The notes under the pieces were generated by a model. The model did no database searches and was not told where the DNA came from. It saw only the letters and a program-made list of their open reading frames with translations. Position numbers and translations under genes: made by a program. Shown piece after piece: positions 1 to 8,099 of a stretch of DNA of 64,000 nt. Position 1 is the first letter of the stretch; each line of letters opens with the position of its first letter. This stretch comes from Luteibacter jiangsuensis (lineage in GTDB: Bacteria > Pseudomonadota > Gammaproteobacteria > Xanthomonadales > Rhodanobacteraceae). The DNA lies in NCBI RefSeq assembly GCF_030812295.1, contig NZ_JAUSSK010000001.1:62001-126000 (forward strand), written 5' to 3'.

Positions 1-681
1 ACGCAGGCTCGCATGCGGCTCGGCACGGCGACGGCGGCGGCCGATGTGCAGACACGCTACCGTTATAACCCCGATGTACGCAGCCTTCCGGCGATGGTGC
101 CGGCGGTGATCCCCCTCTTGCTCCTGCTGCTTCCGGCGATGCTGACCGCGCTCGCCGTGGTGCGGGAAAAGGAAACCGGTTCCATCGTCAACCTGCATGT
201 CACCCCGGTGACCCGCACCGAGTTCCTGTTGGGCAAGCAACTGCCTTACGTGGCGCTGGCGATGGTCAACTTCGGGACGATGAGCCTGTTGGCGGTCACC
301 CTCTTCGGTGTTCCTGTCAGCGGCAGTTACGCTTTCCTGCTGCTTTCCGCGTTGGTCTTCAGCATCTGCGCCACCGGCCTGGGCCTGGTGGCCTCCGCCG
401 CCACCCGAAGCCAGATCGCCGCCATGTTCATCACCCTCGTGGGTACCCTCATTCCCGCCATCCAGTTCGGCGGCCTGATCGATCCGGTCAGTTCGTTGAG
501 CGGCATGGGGCGTCTTATCGGCACGATCTATCCCGTCAGCTACATGTTCACCATCAGCCGTGGCGTGTTCAACAAGGGCCTGGGCATCGTCGACCTGTAT
601 GGCTCGCTGTGGCCGTTGCTGGTGTCGGCACCGGTGATCGTCGGCGCGGCCGTCGCCCTGCTTCGAAAACAGGACCGGTAG
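1..681 (+). CDS. rbbA: RbbA-type ribosome-associated ATPase/ABC-2 permease, C-terminal part (5' end outside window)
   Basis: Only the last 226 codons are present; the frame is open to the left edge, so the gene begins upstream. The visible part is an ABC-2 type membrane domain. It has a hydrophobic helix (IPLLLLLLPAMLTAL), then VVREKETGSIVNL and VTRTEFLLGKQLPY, the charged loop typical of the RbbA C-terminus, and further helices ending in a short basic tail. The E. coli relative fuses two ATP-binding cassettes to this permease domain, and I infer the same here because YhhJ follows. The downstream yhhJ-type gene starts 2 bases after this stop, so the two are cotranscribed. It could instead be a separate ABC-2 permease subunit; the missing 5' end would decide. 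Confidence 0.8.
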   Translation, partial: TQARMRLGTATAAADVQTRYRYNPDVRSLPAMVPAVIPLLLLLLPAMLTALAVVREKETGSIVNLHVTPVTRTEFLLGKQLPYVALAMVNFGTMSLLAVTLFGVPVSGSYAFLLLSALVFSICATGLGLVASAATRSQIAAMFITLVGTLIPAIQFGGLIDPVSSLSGMGRLIGTIYPVSYMFTISRGVFNKGLGIVDLYGSLWPLLVSAPVIVGAAVALLRKQDR

Positions 682-683
682 GC

Positions 684-1808
684 ATGCCCTCGATCGCCAA
701 CATCTTCCGGCTGGGCGTGAAGGAACTGTGGAGCCTGGCCCGGGATCCGATGATGCTCGTGTTGATCGTCTATACGTTCACCGTATCGGTGTACACGGCG
801 GCGACGGCCATGCCGGAAACCCTGCACAACGCCCCCATCGCCATCGTGGACGAGGACGGGTCGCCGTTGTCCGCACGCTTGTCGTCGGCGTTCTACCCGC
901 CCCAGTTCACCAAGCCGGTGCTCATCGGCATGGCCGATGTCGATCCGGGCATGGACGCGGGTCACTACACGTTCGTCCTCGATATCCCGCCGAATTTCCA
1001 GCGCGATGTGTTGGCCGGCGACGGTGCCCAACTCCAGTTGAACGTGGACGCGACCCGCATGAGCCAGGCGCTGACCGGAAGTGCCTACGTGCAGCAGATA
1101 GCCCTGGGCGAGGTGGACGAGTTCGTGCGCCGGTATCGGGGCCAGAGTGCGCCGCCGGTGGAACTTGCCTTGCGCGCGCGCTTCAATCCGGGGCTGGACA
1201 AGAGCTGGTTCGGTGGCCTCATGGAGGTGATCGACAATGTCACGATGCTGTCGATCATCCTCGCCGGTGCCGCGCTCATACGGGAACGCGAGCACGGCAC
1301 GATCGAACACCTGCTGGTGATGCCGGTGTCGCCGCTTGAAATCATGCTGGCCAAGATATGGTCGATGGGGGCGGTCGTGTTGCTTGCGGCAAGCCTGTCG
1401 CTGTACTTCGTCGTTCGTGGACTCCTGCACGTGCCTGTGAGCGGATCGGTGCCGCTGTTCCTGGCAGGGGCCGCGTTATGCGTGTTCGCGACGACGTCGA
1501 TGGGCATCTTCATGGCGACGCTGGCACGCGGCATGCCGCAGTTCGGCCTGCTGCTGATCCTCACGCTCATTCCATTGCAACTGCTCTCCGGCGGCGTCAC
1601 GCCCCGTGAAAGCATGCCGCCTTTCGTGCGATTCCTGATGCAGGCGGCGCCGACCACGCATTTCGTCGAACTGGCCCAGGCCATACTGTTTCGCGGCGCA
1701 GGCATTCAAACGGTATGGAAGCCATTCCTCGCCCTGCTGGCGATCGGCACGATACTTTTCCTCGTGTCGCTCGCACGTTTTCGCAAGACGGTAGGGCAGA
1801 CGAACTGA
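684..1808 (+). CDS. yhhJ: YhhJ-family ABC-2 transporter permease
   Basis: A 374-residue inner-membrane permease, the usual length for YhhJ. A first membrane helix lies near residues 20-40 (VLIVYTFTVSVYTAATA). A large periplasmic domain of about 130 residues follows, starting with PIAIVDEDGSPLSARL. Five more hydrophobic segments make up the C-terminal half, with LIREREHGTIEHLLVMPVSP after the second helix, the conserved ABC-2 loop. The ATG at 684 was preferred to upstream in-frame codons because it lies 2 bases after the preceding stop and gives the expected family N-terminus. With the RbbA-like protein it probably forms an export system; family members usually pair with an HlyD-like periplasmic protein, which would lie left of the window. 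Confidence 0.88.
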   Translation: MPSIANIFRLGVKELWSLARDPMMLVLIVYTFTVSVYTAATAMPETLHNAPIAIVDEDGSPLSARLSSAFYPPQFTKPVLIGMADVDPGMDAGHYTFVLDIPPNFQRDVLAGDGAQLQLNVDATRMSQALTGSAYVQQIALGEVDEFVRRYRGQSAPPVELALRARFNPGLDKSWFGGLMEVIDNVTMLSIILAGAALIREREHGTIEHLLVMPVSPLEIMLAKIWSMGAVVLLAASLSLYFVVRGLLHVPVSGSVPLFLAGAALCVFATTSMGIFMATLARGMPQFGLLLILTLIPLQLLSGGVTPRESMPPFVRFLMQAAPTTHFVELAQAILFRGAGIQTVWKPFLALLAIGTILFLVSLARFRKTVGQTN

Positions 1809-1827
1809 CGGCCGTCGCCGCCATGGC

Positions 1828-2394
1828 CTACACGGCAGCGGAGGTGGCGCTCCCTGCAAGCATGAGTCGCCACAGTCCCGTCACCATCAGCCAGAATCCG
1901 GTGAGAAAGCCGATGATGGCGATCGAGTTTCCCGGCCAACCGATCACCAGGAGGATCGCGAGCAGGATCGAGAGCAGGCCATCGAAAAGCACCCAGCCCC
2001 AGCCGGCCAGGGGTTTTACAACGAATGCCAGGGCGGAGCGGATGAAGCCTCCGATGAAAAGCAACGTGGCGAACCACAGCGCCAGCGTGGCTGCGCCGAC
2101 CACTGGCATGACCACGATGATCAGGCCGAGCAGCAGGGTCATGATGCCGGAGAAGAGTTTCCAGCCGAAGCCGGGAACCGGGCGGCTTCGTGCGGCGTAC
2201 ACGATTTCGATCACCCCCACGAGGAGCAGCATGTAGCCGAGGAACCATGCGGTGGCCACGGCCGCCAGCATGGGCATCGCAACAGCGAGCAGGCCGGTGA
2301 GGATGAGAAGGACGCCGCAGGCGATCCGCCATCCCCGTCCCGGCGCGGCGCCTTTCGCGGCGGTGGGACCGCCCATGGTTCCAGTGACGTGCAT
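1828..2394 (-). CDS. HdeD-family (DUF308) membrane protein
   Basis: A 188-residue protein with about six evenly spaced hydrophobic helices, matching the DUF308/HdeD fold and length. HdeD relatives are linked to acid resistance in enteric bacteria; the biochemical role is unknown. The N-terminal 30 residues are polar and Gly/Ala rich, and the first helix starts near residue 30. The ATG at 2394 is preceded by a good Shine-Dalgarno sequence (GAGGAG, about 6 bases upstream). The gene converges on yhhJ, with 19 bases between the two ends. A TTGAC-N4-GTCAA palindrome about 90 bases upstream (see 2485-2500) suggests control by a CRP/FNR-type regulator, in keeping with a stress role. This regulatory link is inference. 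Confidence 0.85.
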   Translation of the reverse strand: MHVTGTMGGPTAAKGAAPGRGWRIACGVLLILTGLLAVAMPMLAAVATAWFLGYMLLLVGVIEIVYAARSRPVPGFGWKLFSGIMTLLLGLIIVVMPVVGAATLALWFATLLFIGGFIRSALAFVVKPLAGWGWVLFDGLLSILLAILLVIGWPGNSIAIIGFLTGFWLMVTGLWRLMLAGSATSAAV

Positions 2395-2484
2395 GGCGCT
2401 TCTCCTCGGCAGTGGTGTTCGTCGTGCCCTCGCGATATCGGCGGGCTTCGGCGATCGACATTAGAAGAGACCCTGCGGAAGGGG

Positions 2485-2500
2485 GTTGACCCAGGTCAAC
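2485..2500. promoter_or_regulatory. CRP/FNR-like palindrome upstream of the hdeD-like gene
   Basis: A perfect palindrome, GTTGACC-CA-GGTCAAC. It contains TTGAC-N4-GTCAA, the architecture of FNR/Dnr/CRP-family operators (FNR consensus TTGAT-N4-ATCAA). It lies 91-106 bases upstream of the start at 2394. It also contains a TTGACC that could serve as a -35 element, so the same bases may be promoter and operator. Confidence 0.5.
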
Positions 2501-2560
2501 TGCCTCGGTGGGTAGGGCCGCTCGACGTGGGGTGGAGCGGCTTTGACGGAGTGCAAACAG

Positions 2561-2591
2561 AAAAGGCCGCGGACTGACGTCCCGGCCTTTT
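2561..2591 (-). terminator. Rho-independent terminator of tRNA-Ala
   Basis: An inverted repeat AAAAGGCCG...CGGCCTTTT about 17 bases downstream of the tRNA-Ala 3' end in the minus-strand direction. It gives a GC stem followed by a short U run. Symmetry means it could also act on plus-strand transcripts. Confidence 0.75.
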
Positions 2592-2608
2592 CGTGACTAC
2601 CCGATTTT

Positions 2609-2684
<76 letters not shown>

Positions 2685-2734
2685 ACACGAGCGAGGCATG
2701 TTAGCAGGGCTTCCGGCGGTCGCCAAGAGGGGTT

Positions 2735-3622
2735 TCAGGCGCGCAATTGCGAGAGGAAGGCGCGCGCCATGGGGCCCGGAAGGCTGTCCTTGCGGTAGAC
2801 CACGTGCATCGGCAGCGTCATGTTGCGCGTGTTGTAGCCCTCGACTTCCAGGGTGACGAGCGATCCCTCGTCGAGCTCGTTCCGCACCATGTGCAACGGC
2901 ATGTGACCCCAGCCTAGCCCGGCGACGAGGAAGGCGTGCTTGGCGCCCATGTCGGCCAGGCGCCAGGTCAGCGGCGAGAGGACGCCGAAGCTGCGGCCGT
3001 CCGATAGCGCGGTGCGGTCGGTGAGAACCAGCTGCACATGTTTCCCGGCCGTGTCCTTGTCGACCTCGCCCTTGATCGCGGCCAGCGGATGCGCCGGTGA
3101 GGCGACGGTGGTGAAGGGCAGGTCCAGCAACGGCTCGGCGCGTACCTCGTCCGGTATCAGCGGCAGCGAGCCGACGATGCCGATCCGGCAGGTGCCGTCG
3201 ATGACCGGCTGTATCACTCCGCCCAGCGCTTCCACGTAGAGCCGTAGGGGTGTGTGCGGGAAGAATTCACGGCAGTAACCGGCGGCGCGGGTGACACCAT
3301 CCATGGGGTACATCACGTCGATCGCCACCGACAGCTCGGGCTCCAGCCCTTCCTTCATGGAGCGGGCGCGTGCCTTGAAGCCGTCCATGCCGTCGGCGAC
3401 ACCGCGCGCATCGCGGAGCAGGGCGCGTCCGGCTTCCGTCAGCCGCGGGTAGCGCTGGCTGCGATCGAACAAGGTGATGCCCAGTTGGGCCTCCAGGTTC
3501 AGCAGCGTCTGGCTGACGACCGACTGCGCGCGACGCAACTTGCGTCCCGCCGCGGAAAAACTGCCTTCCTCCGCGGCGGCGATGAAGGTCCGGAGTTGAT
3601 CGAGGGTGACGCCGTCGAGCAT
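2735..3622 (-). CDS. LysR-family transcriptional regulator
   Basis: A 295-residue regulator of normal LTTR length. The N-terminal winged helix-turn-helix spans residues 1-60 (LDQLRTFIAAAEEGSFSAAGRKLRRAQSVVSQ, then LEAQLGITLFDR). A linker helix and a two-lobed effector-binding domain (about 90-295) follow. It is divergent from the doxX-reductase pair, with 146 bases between them, and an inverted repeat TATCCGA/TCGGATA lies just upstream of its start. By LTTR convention it should control itself and that pair. The inducer cannot be told from sequence, though the neighbours suggest a redox or electrophile signal. Confidence 0.93.
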   Translation of the reverse strand: MLDGVTLDQLRTFIAAAEEGSFSAAGRKLRRAQSVVSQTLLNLEAQLGITLFDRSQRYPRLTEAGRALLRDARGVADGMDGFKARARSMKEGLEPELSVAIDVMYPMDGVTRAAGYCREFFPHTPLRLYVEALGGVIQPVIDGTCRIGIVGSLPLIPDEVRAEPLLDLPFTTVASPAHPLAAIKGEVDKDTAGKHVQLVLTDRTALSDGRSFGVLSPLTWRLADMGAKHAFLVAGLGWGHMPLHMVRNELDEGSLVTLEVEGYNTRNMTLPMHVVYRKDSLPGPMARAFLSQLRA

Positions 3623-3631
3623 GTATCGTTT

Positions 3632-3672
3632 TATCCGATGGATATTATCGAAACATATAGTCTATTCGGATA
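3632..3672. promoter_or_regulatory. Candidate LysR operator in the lysR-doxX divergent region
   Basis: TATCCGA at 3632-3638 and its inverse TCGGATA at 3666-3672 flank an AT-rich core. The core is unusual in this GC-rich window and probably holds the overlapping promoters. The left arm begins 10 bases upstream of the lysR start codon, which fits autoregulation. This is a pattern-based call only. Confidence 0.4.
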
Positions 3673-3768
3673 TCGCGCTACCGCCTAACCTTTCCTCGAC
3701 CGGGGGAGGAGACGGCATCGGCCGCCCGCCCCGCCGGGACATCGCACACTACGTACTCGAGGATCTTT

Positions 3769-4179
3769 ATGAACGGCAACGTCGAAAACCCTGTTCTCAA
3801 AAGCACCACCGAACTGGTGGGCCGCCTCCTTCTCGTCGGGCTGTTCCTGCTCTCCGGATTCGGCAAGATCACGGCCTATACCGCCACCGCCGGCTACATG
3901 ACCGCGATGGGCGTACCGCCCGCCGTACTGCCCCTGGTGATCGCGATCGAGGTTCTGGGTGGACTCGCCATCCTGCTGGGTTGGAAGACCCGCATCGTCG
4001 CCGTCCTGCTGGCCGGGTTCACCCTGCTCACCGGGGTCGTCTTCCATCACGACTTCGCCGACCAGATCCAGATGATCATGTTCATGAAGAACGTCTCCAT
4101 CGCGGGCGCCTTCCTCCTGCTCGCCGCCAACGGTGCCGGCCGGTTCAGTCTCGACGCCCGCACGCGTCGTCTTTCCTAA
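3769..4179 (+). CDS. DoxX-family membrane protein
   Basis: A 136-residue inner-membrane protein with four hydrophobic helices. It carries the DoxX signature near the N-terminus (LVGRLLLVGLFLLSGFGKI, residues 12-30), with GWKTRIVAVLLAGFTLLTG and a family-typical PxxxLPLVIAIEVLGG stretch. DoxX proteins are small quinone- or thiol-linked oxidoreductase partners of unclear function. The start ATG follows a GGATCT-type weak ribosome site. The gene is first in a two-gene unit with the NADP-binding protein 20 bases downstream, divergent from the LysR regulator. Confidence 0.88.
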   Translation: MNGNVENPVLKSTTELVGRLLLVGLFLLSGFGKITAYTATAGYMTAMGVPPAVLPLVIAIEVLGGLAILLGWKTRIVAVLLAGFTLLTGVVFHHDFADQIQMIMFMKNVSIAGAFLLLAANGAGRFSLDARTRRLS

Positions 4180-4199
4180 GCGAATCCAGAGGCACGGCC

Positions 4200-4787
4200 A
4201 TGAACTACGCCATCATCGGGTCGGGCGCCATCGGCGGCGCCCTTGCCACCCAGTTCGCCCGCAGCGGCATTGCCGCCGTCATCGCCAACCGCAGGGGCCC
4301 GGATTCATTCCACGAAGACTTCACCACGCGGGTCACGCCGGTCGATATCGGTCGCGCGCTCGAAGCCGACATCGTGATCCTTGCCGTGCCCTTCGACGCG
4401 GTGGCCGACGTCGCGGCGCTGCGCGCCGACTGGACGGGAAAGATCGTGGTCGACGCCACCAATGCCATCGAGTTTCCGGCCTTCAGACCACGTGACCTCG
4501 GCGGCCGTCCGTCCACGGCCATCGTGCAGACGTCGTTTCCTGGCGCGCAGGTGGTCAAGGCGTTCAATACCTTGCCCGCGCCCGTACTTGCCGAGGACCC
4601 GCGGCGAGATGGAGGTAGCCGGGTGCTCTTCGTTTCAGGGGATCATGCCGGGGCGAACGGCACCGTGGCCTCGCTGGTCGCCTCGCTGGGATTCAGCCCG
4701 ATTGTCCTCGGCACGATCGCCGAAGGCGGATTGCTGCAGCAATTCGGTGGCGCGCTGATGGTGCAGGACCTGTTGAAGCGGCGCTGA
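4200..4787 (+). CDS. NADPH-dependent F420 reductase-like (NAD-binding) protein
   Basis: A 195-residue Rossmann protein. It starts MNYAIIGSGAIGGALATQFA, which contains the GxGxxG dinucleotide-binding loop at residues 7-12. ANRRGPDS follows the second strand, a basic patch that favours NADPH. It has the DIVILAVPFDAV and VVDATNAIEF segments of the F420-dependent NADP reductase/YcaC-like family (COG2085). Similar short proteins are common in LysR-controlled units with DoxX, where F420 is unlikely to be the partner; the substrate is unknown. The ATG at 4200 gives the correct first strand. A terminator at 4810-4846 ends the unit. Confidence 0.85.
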   Translation: MNYAIIGSGAIGGALATQFARSGIAAVIANRRGPDSFHEDFTTRVTPVDIGRALEADIVILAVPFDAVADVAALRADWTGKIVVDATNAIEFPAFRPRDLGGRPSTAIVQTSFPGAQVVKAFNTLPAPVLAEDPRRDGGSRVLFVSGDHAGANGTVASLVASLGFSPIVLGTIAEGGLLQQFGGALMVQDLLKRR

Positions 4788-4809
4788 GAAGGGGCTGGAG
4801 GAAGGAGAT

Positions 4810-4846
4810 CCGCCGGGCGTTACGAGAATGGCGCCGGCGGTTTTTT
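4810..4846 (+). terminator. Rho-independent terminator after the DoxX-reductase unit
   Basis: A stem CCGCCGG...CCGGCGG followed immediately by six T residues, 23 bases after the stop of the NADP-binding gene. It sits just before the convergent end of the RNase D gene. Confidence 0.8.
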
Positions 4847-4848
4847 CG

Positions 4849-5964
4849 TTACGGCAGAAGCGCCGACAGGCGTTCGAAGAGGATCTCGCGGCGCCAGCCT
4901 TCCAAAGCTTCGGGCCATGCGCCGGTCATCACGAATTCCTCCATCGAGCGACGCGCGCATAGCAGGCCCGGGGGAATGTCGAGTTGCGTGGCGAGCGTGT
5001 CGACGGCGCTACGCATCTCGTTGATGGCTCGCTTCGACTCACCCAAGGGATGGCCGACGACAGGGGCCGTGGCGGCGACTTCGTCGGTATCCACCGGACG
5101 TCGCAGGAGCTCGAACAGTTCCTGCCGCTGCGCGGAACGCAGGGCACGGGTGCCGCGGGTTCGTTCGTCGAGGTTTGCCTGCGTGCCGGGGATGCTGCCG
5201 GCGAGGTCGAGCGCCTGGACATCCTCCAGGAGCCACGAGCGCGGCTTGTCCAGTTCGCGCGCCGTGGTTTCGCGCCAGCGCAGCACGCGGCGGAGCAGGG
5301 CTTGTTTCTCCGCTGGCCATTCGCTGGCCGCCTTGAACCCGCGTTGTGGTTGCGGATCGCCTTCGCGGTGGCTTGCACGGCGCTTCATGCGCGCGCAATC
5401 CTCGGCATGCCAGCCGGTGCGGCCGCGCTCGTCCAGGCGCTCGGCCAGGATGGCGTGCACGGGGTGCAGGTGGACGACATCCAGCGCGGCGTAGAGTTTC
5501 TGCGATTCGGTGAGCGGACGCTGCAGCCAGTCGCTGCGGGTTTCGCCCTTGTCGAGTTCGGCGCCGACCAACTCGGCCACCAGCGCGCGGTAACTGATGC
5601 CCAGGCCCATGCCGACGAAGGCGGCCGCGATTTGCGTGTCGAACAACGTATGCGGGCCATCCGGCAGGCATGGCGACATCGCTTCCAGGTCTTCGCCCGC
5701 GCTGTGCATCACGGTGACCACGGGCTGCGTCGCGAAAGTCGGCGTCAGGGCATCGGCCAGGGGTACGGCGAGGGGGTCGATCAACGCGTATCGCCCGTCG
5801 TGGGCGAGCTGGAGCAATGCCAGTTGGGGATAGAAGGTATTGCGCCGCATGAATTCCGTGTCCAGCCCGACGACGGCGGCGGGGCCGATAGGGGCGATCC
5901 AGGCATCCAGCGCCTCGCGGCGGTCGATCCAGGGGGCGTCGGGAGCGAGTTCGCTCGATGTCAT
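4849..5964 (-). CDS. rnd: Ribonuclease D
   Basis: A 371-residue 3'-5' exoribonuclease that trims tRNA precursors. The DEDDy exonuclease motifs are all visible: Exo I LDTEF (D35, E37), Exo II around D92 (HSAGEDLEAM), and Exo III LYAALDVVHL (Y158, D162). A helical HRDC region fills about residues 215-290, and an RNase D C-terminal helical domain follows. The frame is open upstream as far as 6303, but the ATG at 5964 gives the normal N-terminus (MTSSELAPDAPWI). It converges on the doxX-reductase unit and is divergent from the SUMF1-like gene, with 110 bases between the starts. Confidence 0.93.
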   Translation of the reverse strand: MTSSELAPDAPWIDRREALDAWIAPIGPAAVVGLDTEFMRRNTFYPQLALLQLAHDGRYALIDPLAVPLADALTPTFATQPVVTVMHSAGEDLEAMSPCLPDGPHTLFDTQIAAAFVGMGLGISYRALVAELVGAELDKGETRSDWLQRPLTESQKLYAALDVVHLHPVHAILAERLDERGRTGWHAEDCARMKRRASHREGDPQPQRGFKAASEWPAEKQALLRRVLRWRETTARELDKPRSWLLEDVQALDLAGSIPGTQANLDERTRGTRALRSAQRQELFELLRRPVDTDEVAATAPVVGHPLGESKRAINEMRSAVDTLATQLDIPPGLLCARRSMEEFVMTGAWPEALEGWRREILFERLSALLP

Positions 5965-6074
5965 GCAGGCGTCCTTGTTGAACTTGGGAGCGCGCCGACG
6001 TTCGTGTTGCCCTGCCGCGCGCGATTCCCTAAGGTGGCAGCGCACGATAGCAGGCCTGCACGGAACCGCCCACC

Positions 6075-8030
6075 ATGCCGAATAACGAGACCGTCCGCCG
6101 ACAGCGCGCCATTGGCGGCGCGTTGGGCGTCGCCGTGCTCGCGTTCGCGCTGTTCTACCATTTCTTCCCGCAGGCCCTGCACGTCCGGCCCACGCAGAAC
6201 ACCTCGCGCTCGCCGCTGCGCGGGCAGCCCACCGTGATGGGCTTCGACCAGCGTCCGCAAGCCGCGCCGCCGGCGGTGGTGTCCGAGATCGACGCCGGGC
6301 CACCGATCATGCTCGCCCCGGCCTCGGTGATCGCCGCACGCCGCCGCGAGAAGACCAACGAGATCGAGCTGCCCGCGCAGAAGACGCCGGATTCGCCGGA
6401 ACTCACGGCCTTGCTCGATCGAGCCGACAAGGCGTTGGCGGTCGATCGGCTGGTGGGCGGCAAGGACAGTGCCGCCGTGCTCTTCACCAGTGCGCTCAAG
6501 GAAAAGGCGGATAGCCAGCGCGCCCTGGAGGGCATGAACGAGGTGCGCGCGCGCCTCGCCGCGGAGATCGAGCAGGACATCGCCCTGGGCGACGCCGACG
6601 CCGCGCGTGAATCGCTGGCGGCGCTCAAGTCGCTTCCGTCCAGCGCCAAGGATGCCGCGCCCTTGCAGCAGAAACTGGCCGTGCTCGACAAGGTCCGCCC
6701 GCTGCTCGGCAAGGCTGCCACCCAGCTGCAGGAGGGGAAGGCCAGCCAGCCACGCGGCGACAGCGCACTGGATACCTATCGCGACGTGCTCCAGATCGAT
6801 CCGGAGAACGCGGTGGCCGAGCAGGGCATCACCACCGTGCAACGCAGCGTGTTGGACAAGGCACTGGCGGCTGTCGCGCAGAACGACTTCGCCGCCGTCG
6901 ACGCGGCGCTGGCGGAGGCCGCCACCATCGCGCCGGAGTCGCAGGCGTTGCAGGACACGCGTGGGCGCATCGAGGGCATGCGCCGGCAGAGCGCCACGGC
7001 GATGCTCGCGCAGGCCCGTTCGGCCCTCGATGCCGGCAATATCGACCTCGCCCAGCAACTGGCGGCCAAGGCGCAACAGGTGAGTCCCGACCTGGCCGGG
7101 ATCGATGACTTCAACGAGCGGGTGACCAACGCGAAGCTCTATTCCAGTTACAAGCCGGGCCAGGTGTTCGCAGACCGTTTCATCGATTCCACGGGGCAGG
7201 CGCCGGCGATGGTCGTGGTTCCCACCGGCAAGTTCCTCATGGGCTCGCCCGATGGCGAGACCGGGCACGACGCCGACGAGGCGCCCGTGCACGAGGTACG
7301 GGTCGACAAGGGTTTCGCCATGGCGCGCAGCAGCGTCACCATCGGCCAGTTCCGCGATTTCGTGCGTTCGTCCGGCTATGTGCCGCAGTCGCAGTCGATG
7401 GGCGGCGGTAGCGTGTACGACGAGCAGAGCGGCGGACTTCGCGACGACCCCTCGGTCACCTGGCAGGACGACTACGCGGGCAAGCCGGGACAGGAACGGC
7501 TGCCCGTGATCAACGTATCGTGGAACGACGCCAAGGCGTACGCCGACTGGCTCTCGCAGCGCACGGGCAAGAAGTACCGCCTGCCGAGCGAGGCGGAATT
7601 CGAATACTCACTGCGCGCCGGCAGCACCACCCGCTACTGGTGGGGCGACGGCAATCCCGGCTCGCGTGTCGAAAACCTCACCGGCGGCAACGACCGCTCC
7701 GGGTCGGGCCGGCGCTGGAGCAACGCGTTCTCGGGTTACAAGGATGGCTATTGGGGACCGGCGCCGGTGATGAGCTTCACGCCCAATCCCTTCGGTCTCT
7801 ACGACATGGGCGGCAATGTCTCGGAATGGGTGGCGGATTGCTGGCATGACAACTACGTCCGCGCGCCACGCACGGCCGAGGCCTGGGTCAACCCCGGTTG
7901 CAGCCGCCGCGTGATTCGTGGCGGTTCCTGGGGCAGTGCCCCGGACATGGTCCGCTCCGCGTACCGCCAGGGAGCATCGGCCGACCTGCGCAACGCCCGC
8001 GTCGGTTTCAGGATCGTCCGCGAACTTTGA
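6075..8030 (+). CDS. Membrane-anchored SUMF1-fold (FGE-sulfatase domain) protein
   Basis: A 651-residue protein. One N-terminal helix (about residues 12-32) anchors it in the inner membrane. A helical, repeat-like region (about 105-350, TPR/tetratrico-like in composition) should lie in the periplasm. A C-terminal formylglycine-generating-enzyme-fold domain fills about 375-650 (MVVVPTGKFLMGS, INVSWNDAKAYADWLS, YRLPSEAEFEYSLRAG, PFGLYDMGGNVSEWV, RVIRGGSWGSAPDMVRSAYR). The two active-site cysteines of true FGEs should fall in the stretch after RGGSW, and they are absent. It is therefore unlikely to convert sulfatase cysteines, and a binding or structural role is more likely. No sulfatase gene is nearby. 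The gene stands alone. Confidence 0.85.
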   Translation: MPNNETVRRQRAIGGALGVAVLAFALFYHFFPQALHVRPTQNTSRSPLRGQPTVMGFDQRPQAAPPAVVSEIDAGPPIMLAPASVIAARRREKTNEIELPAQKTPDSPELTALLDRADKALAVDRLVGGKDSAAVLFTSALKEKADSQRALEGMNEVRARLAAEIEQDIALGDADAARESLAALKSLPSSAKDAAPLQQKLAVLDKVRPLLGKAATQLQEGKASQPRGDSALDTYRDVLQIDPENAVAEQGITTVQRSVLDKALAAVAQNDFAAVDAALAEAATIAPESQALQDTRGRIEGMRRQSATAMLAQARSALDAGNIDLAQQLAAKAQQVSPDLAGIDDFNERVTNAKLYSSYKPGQVFADRFIDSTGQAPAMVVVPTGKFLMGSPDGETGHDADEAPVHEVRVDKGFAMARSSVTIGQFRDFVRSSGYVPQSQSMGGGSVYDEQSGGLRDDPSVTWQDDYAGKPGQERLPVINVSWNDAKAYADWLSQRTGKKYRLPSEAEFEYSLRAGSTTRYWWGDGNPGSRVENLTGGNDRSGSGRRWSNAFSGYKDGYWGPAPVMSFTPNPFGLYDMGGNVSEWVADCWHDNYVRAPRTAEAWVNPGCSRRVIRGGSWGSAPDMVRSAYRQGASADLRNARVGFRIVREL

Positions 8031-8099
8031 GCCGTGACGTGCCGGTGCCTGGGCGGGATGGTATTCTTTGTGGACTCTTCGTTCCAGAAAGGGCCTCGC

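Noticed and set aside
7119-8030. Formylglycine-generating enzyme
   Set aside because: The fold is present but both catalytic cysteines are missing and there is no sulfatase nearby, so only a SUMF1-fold label is given.
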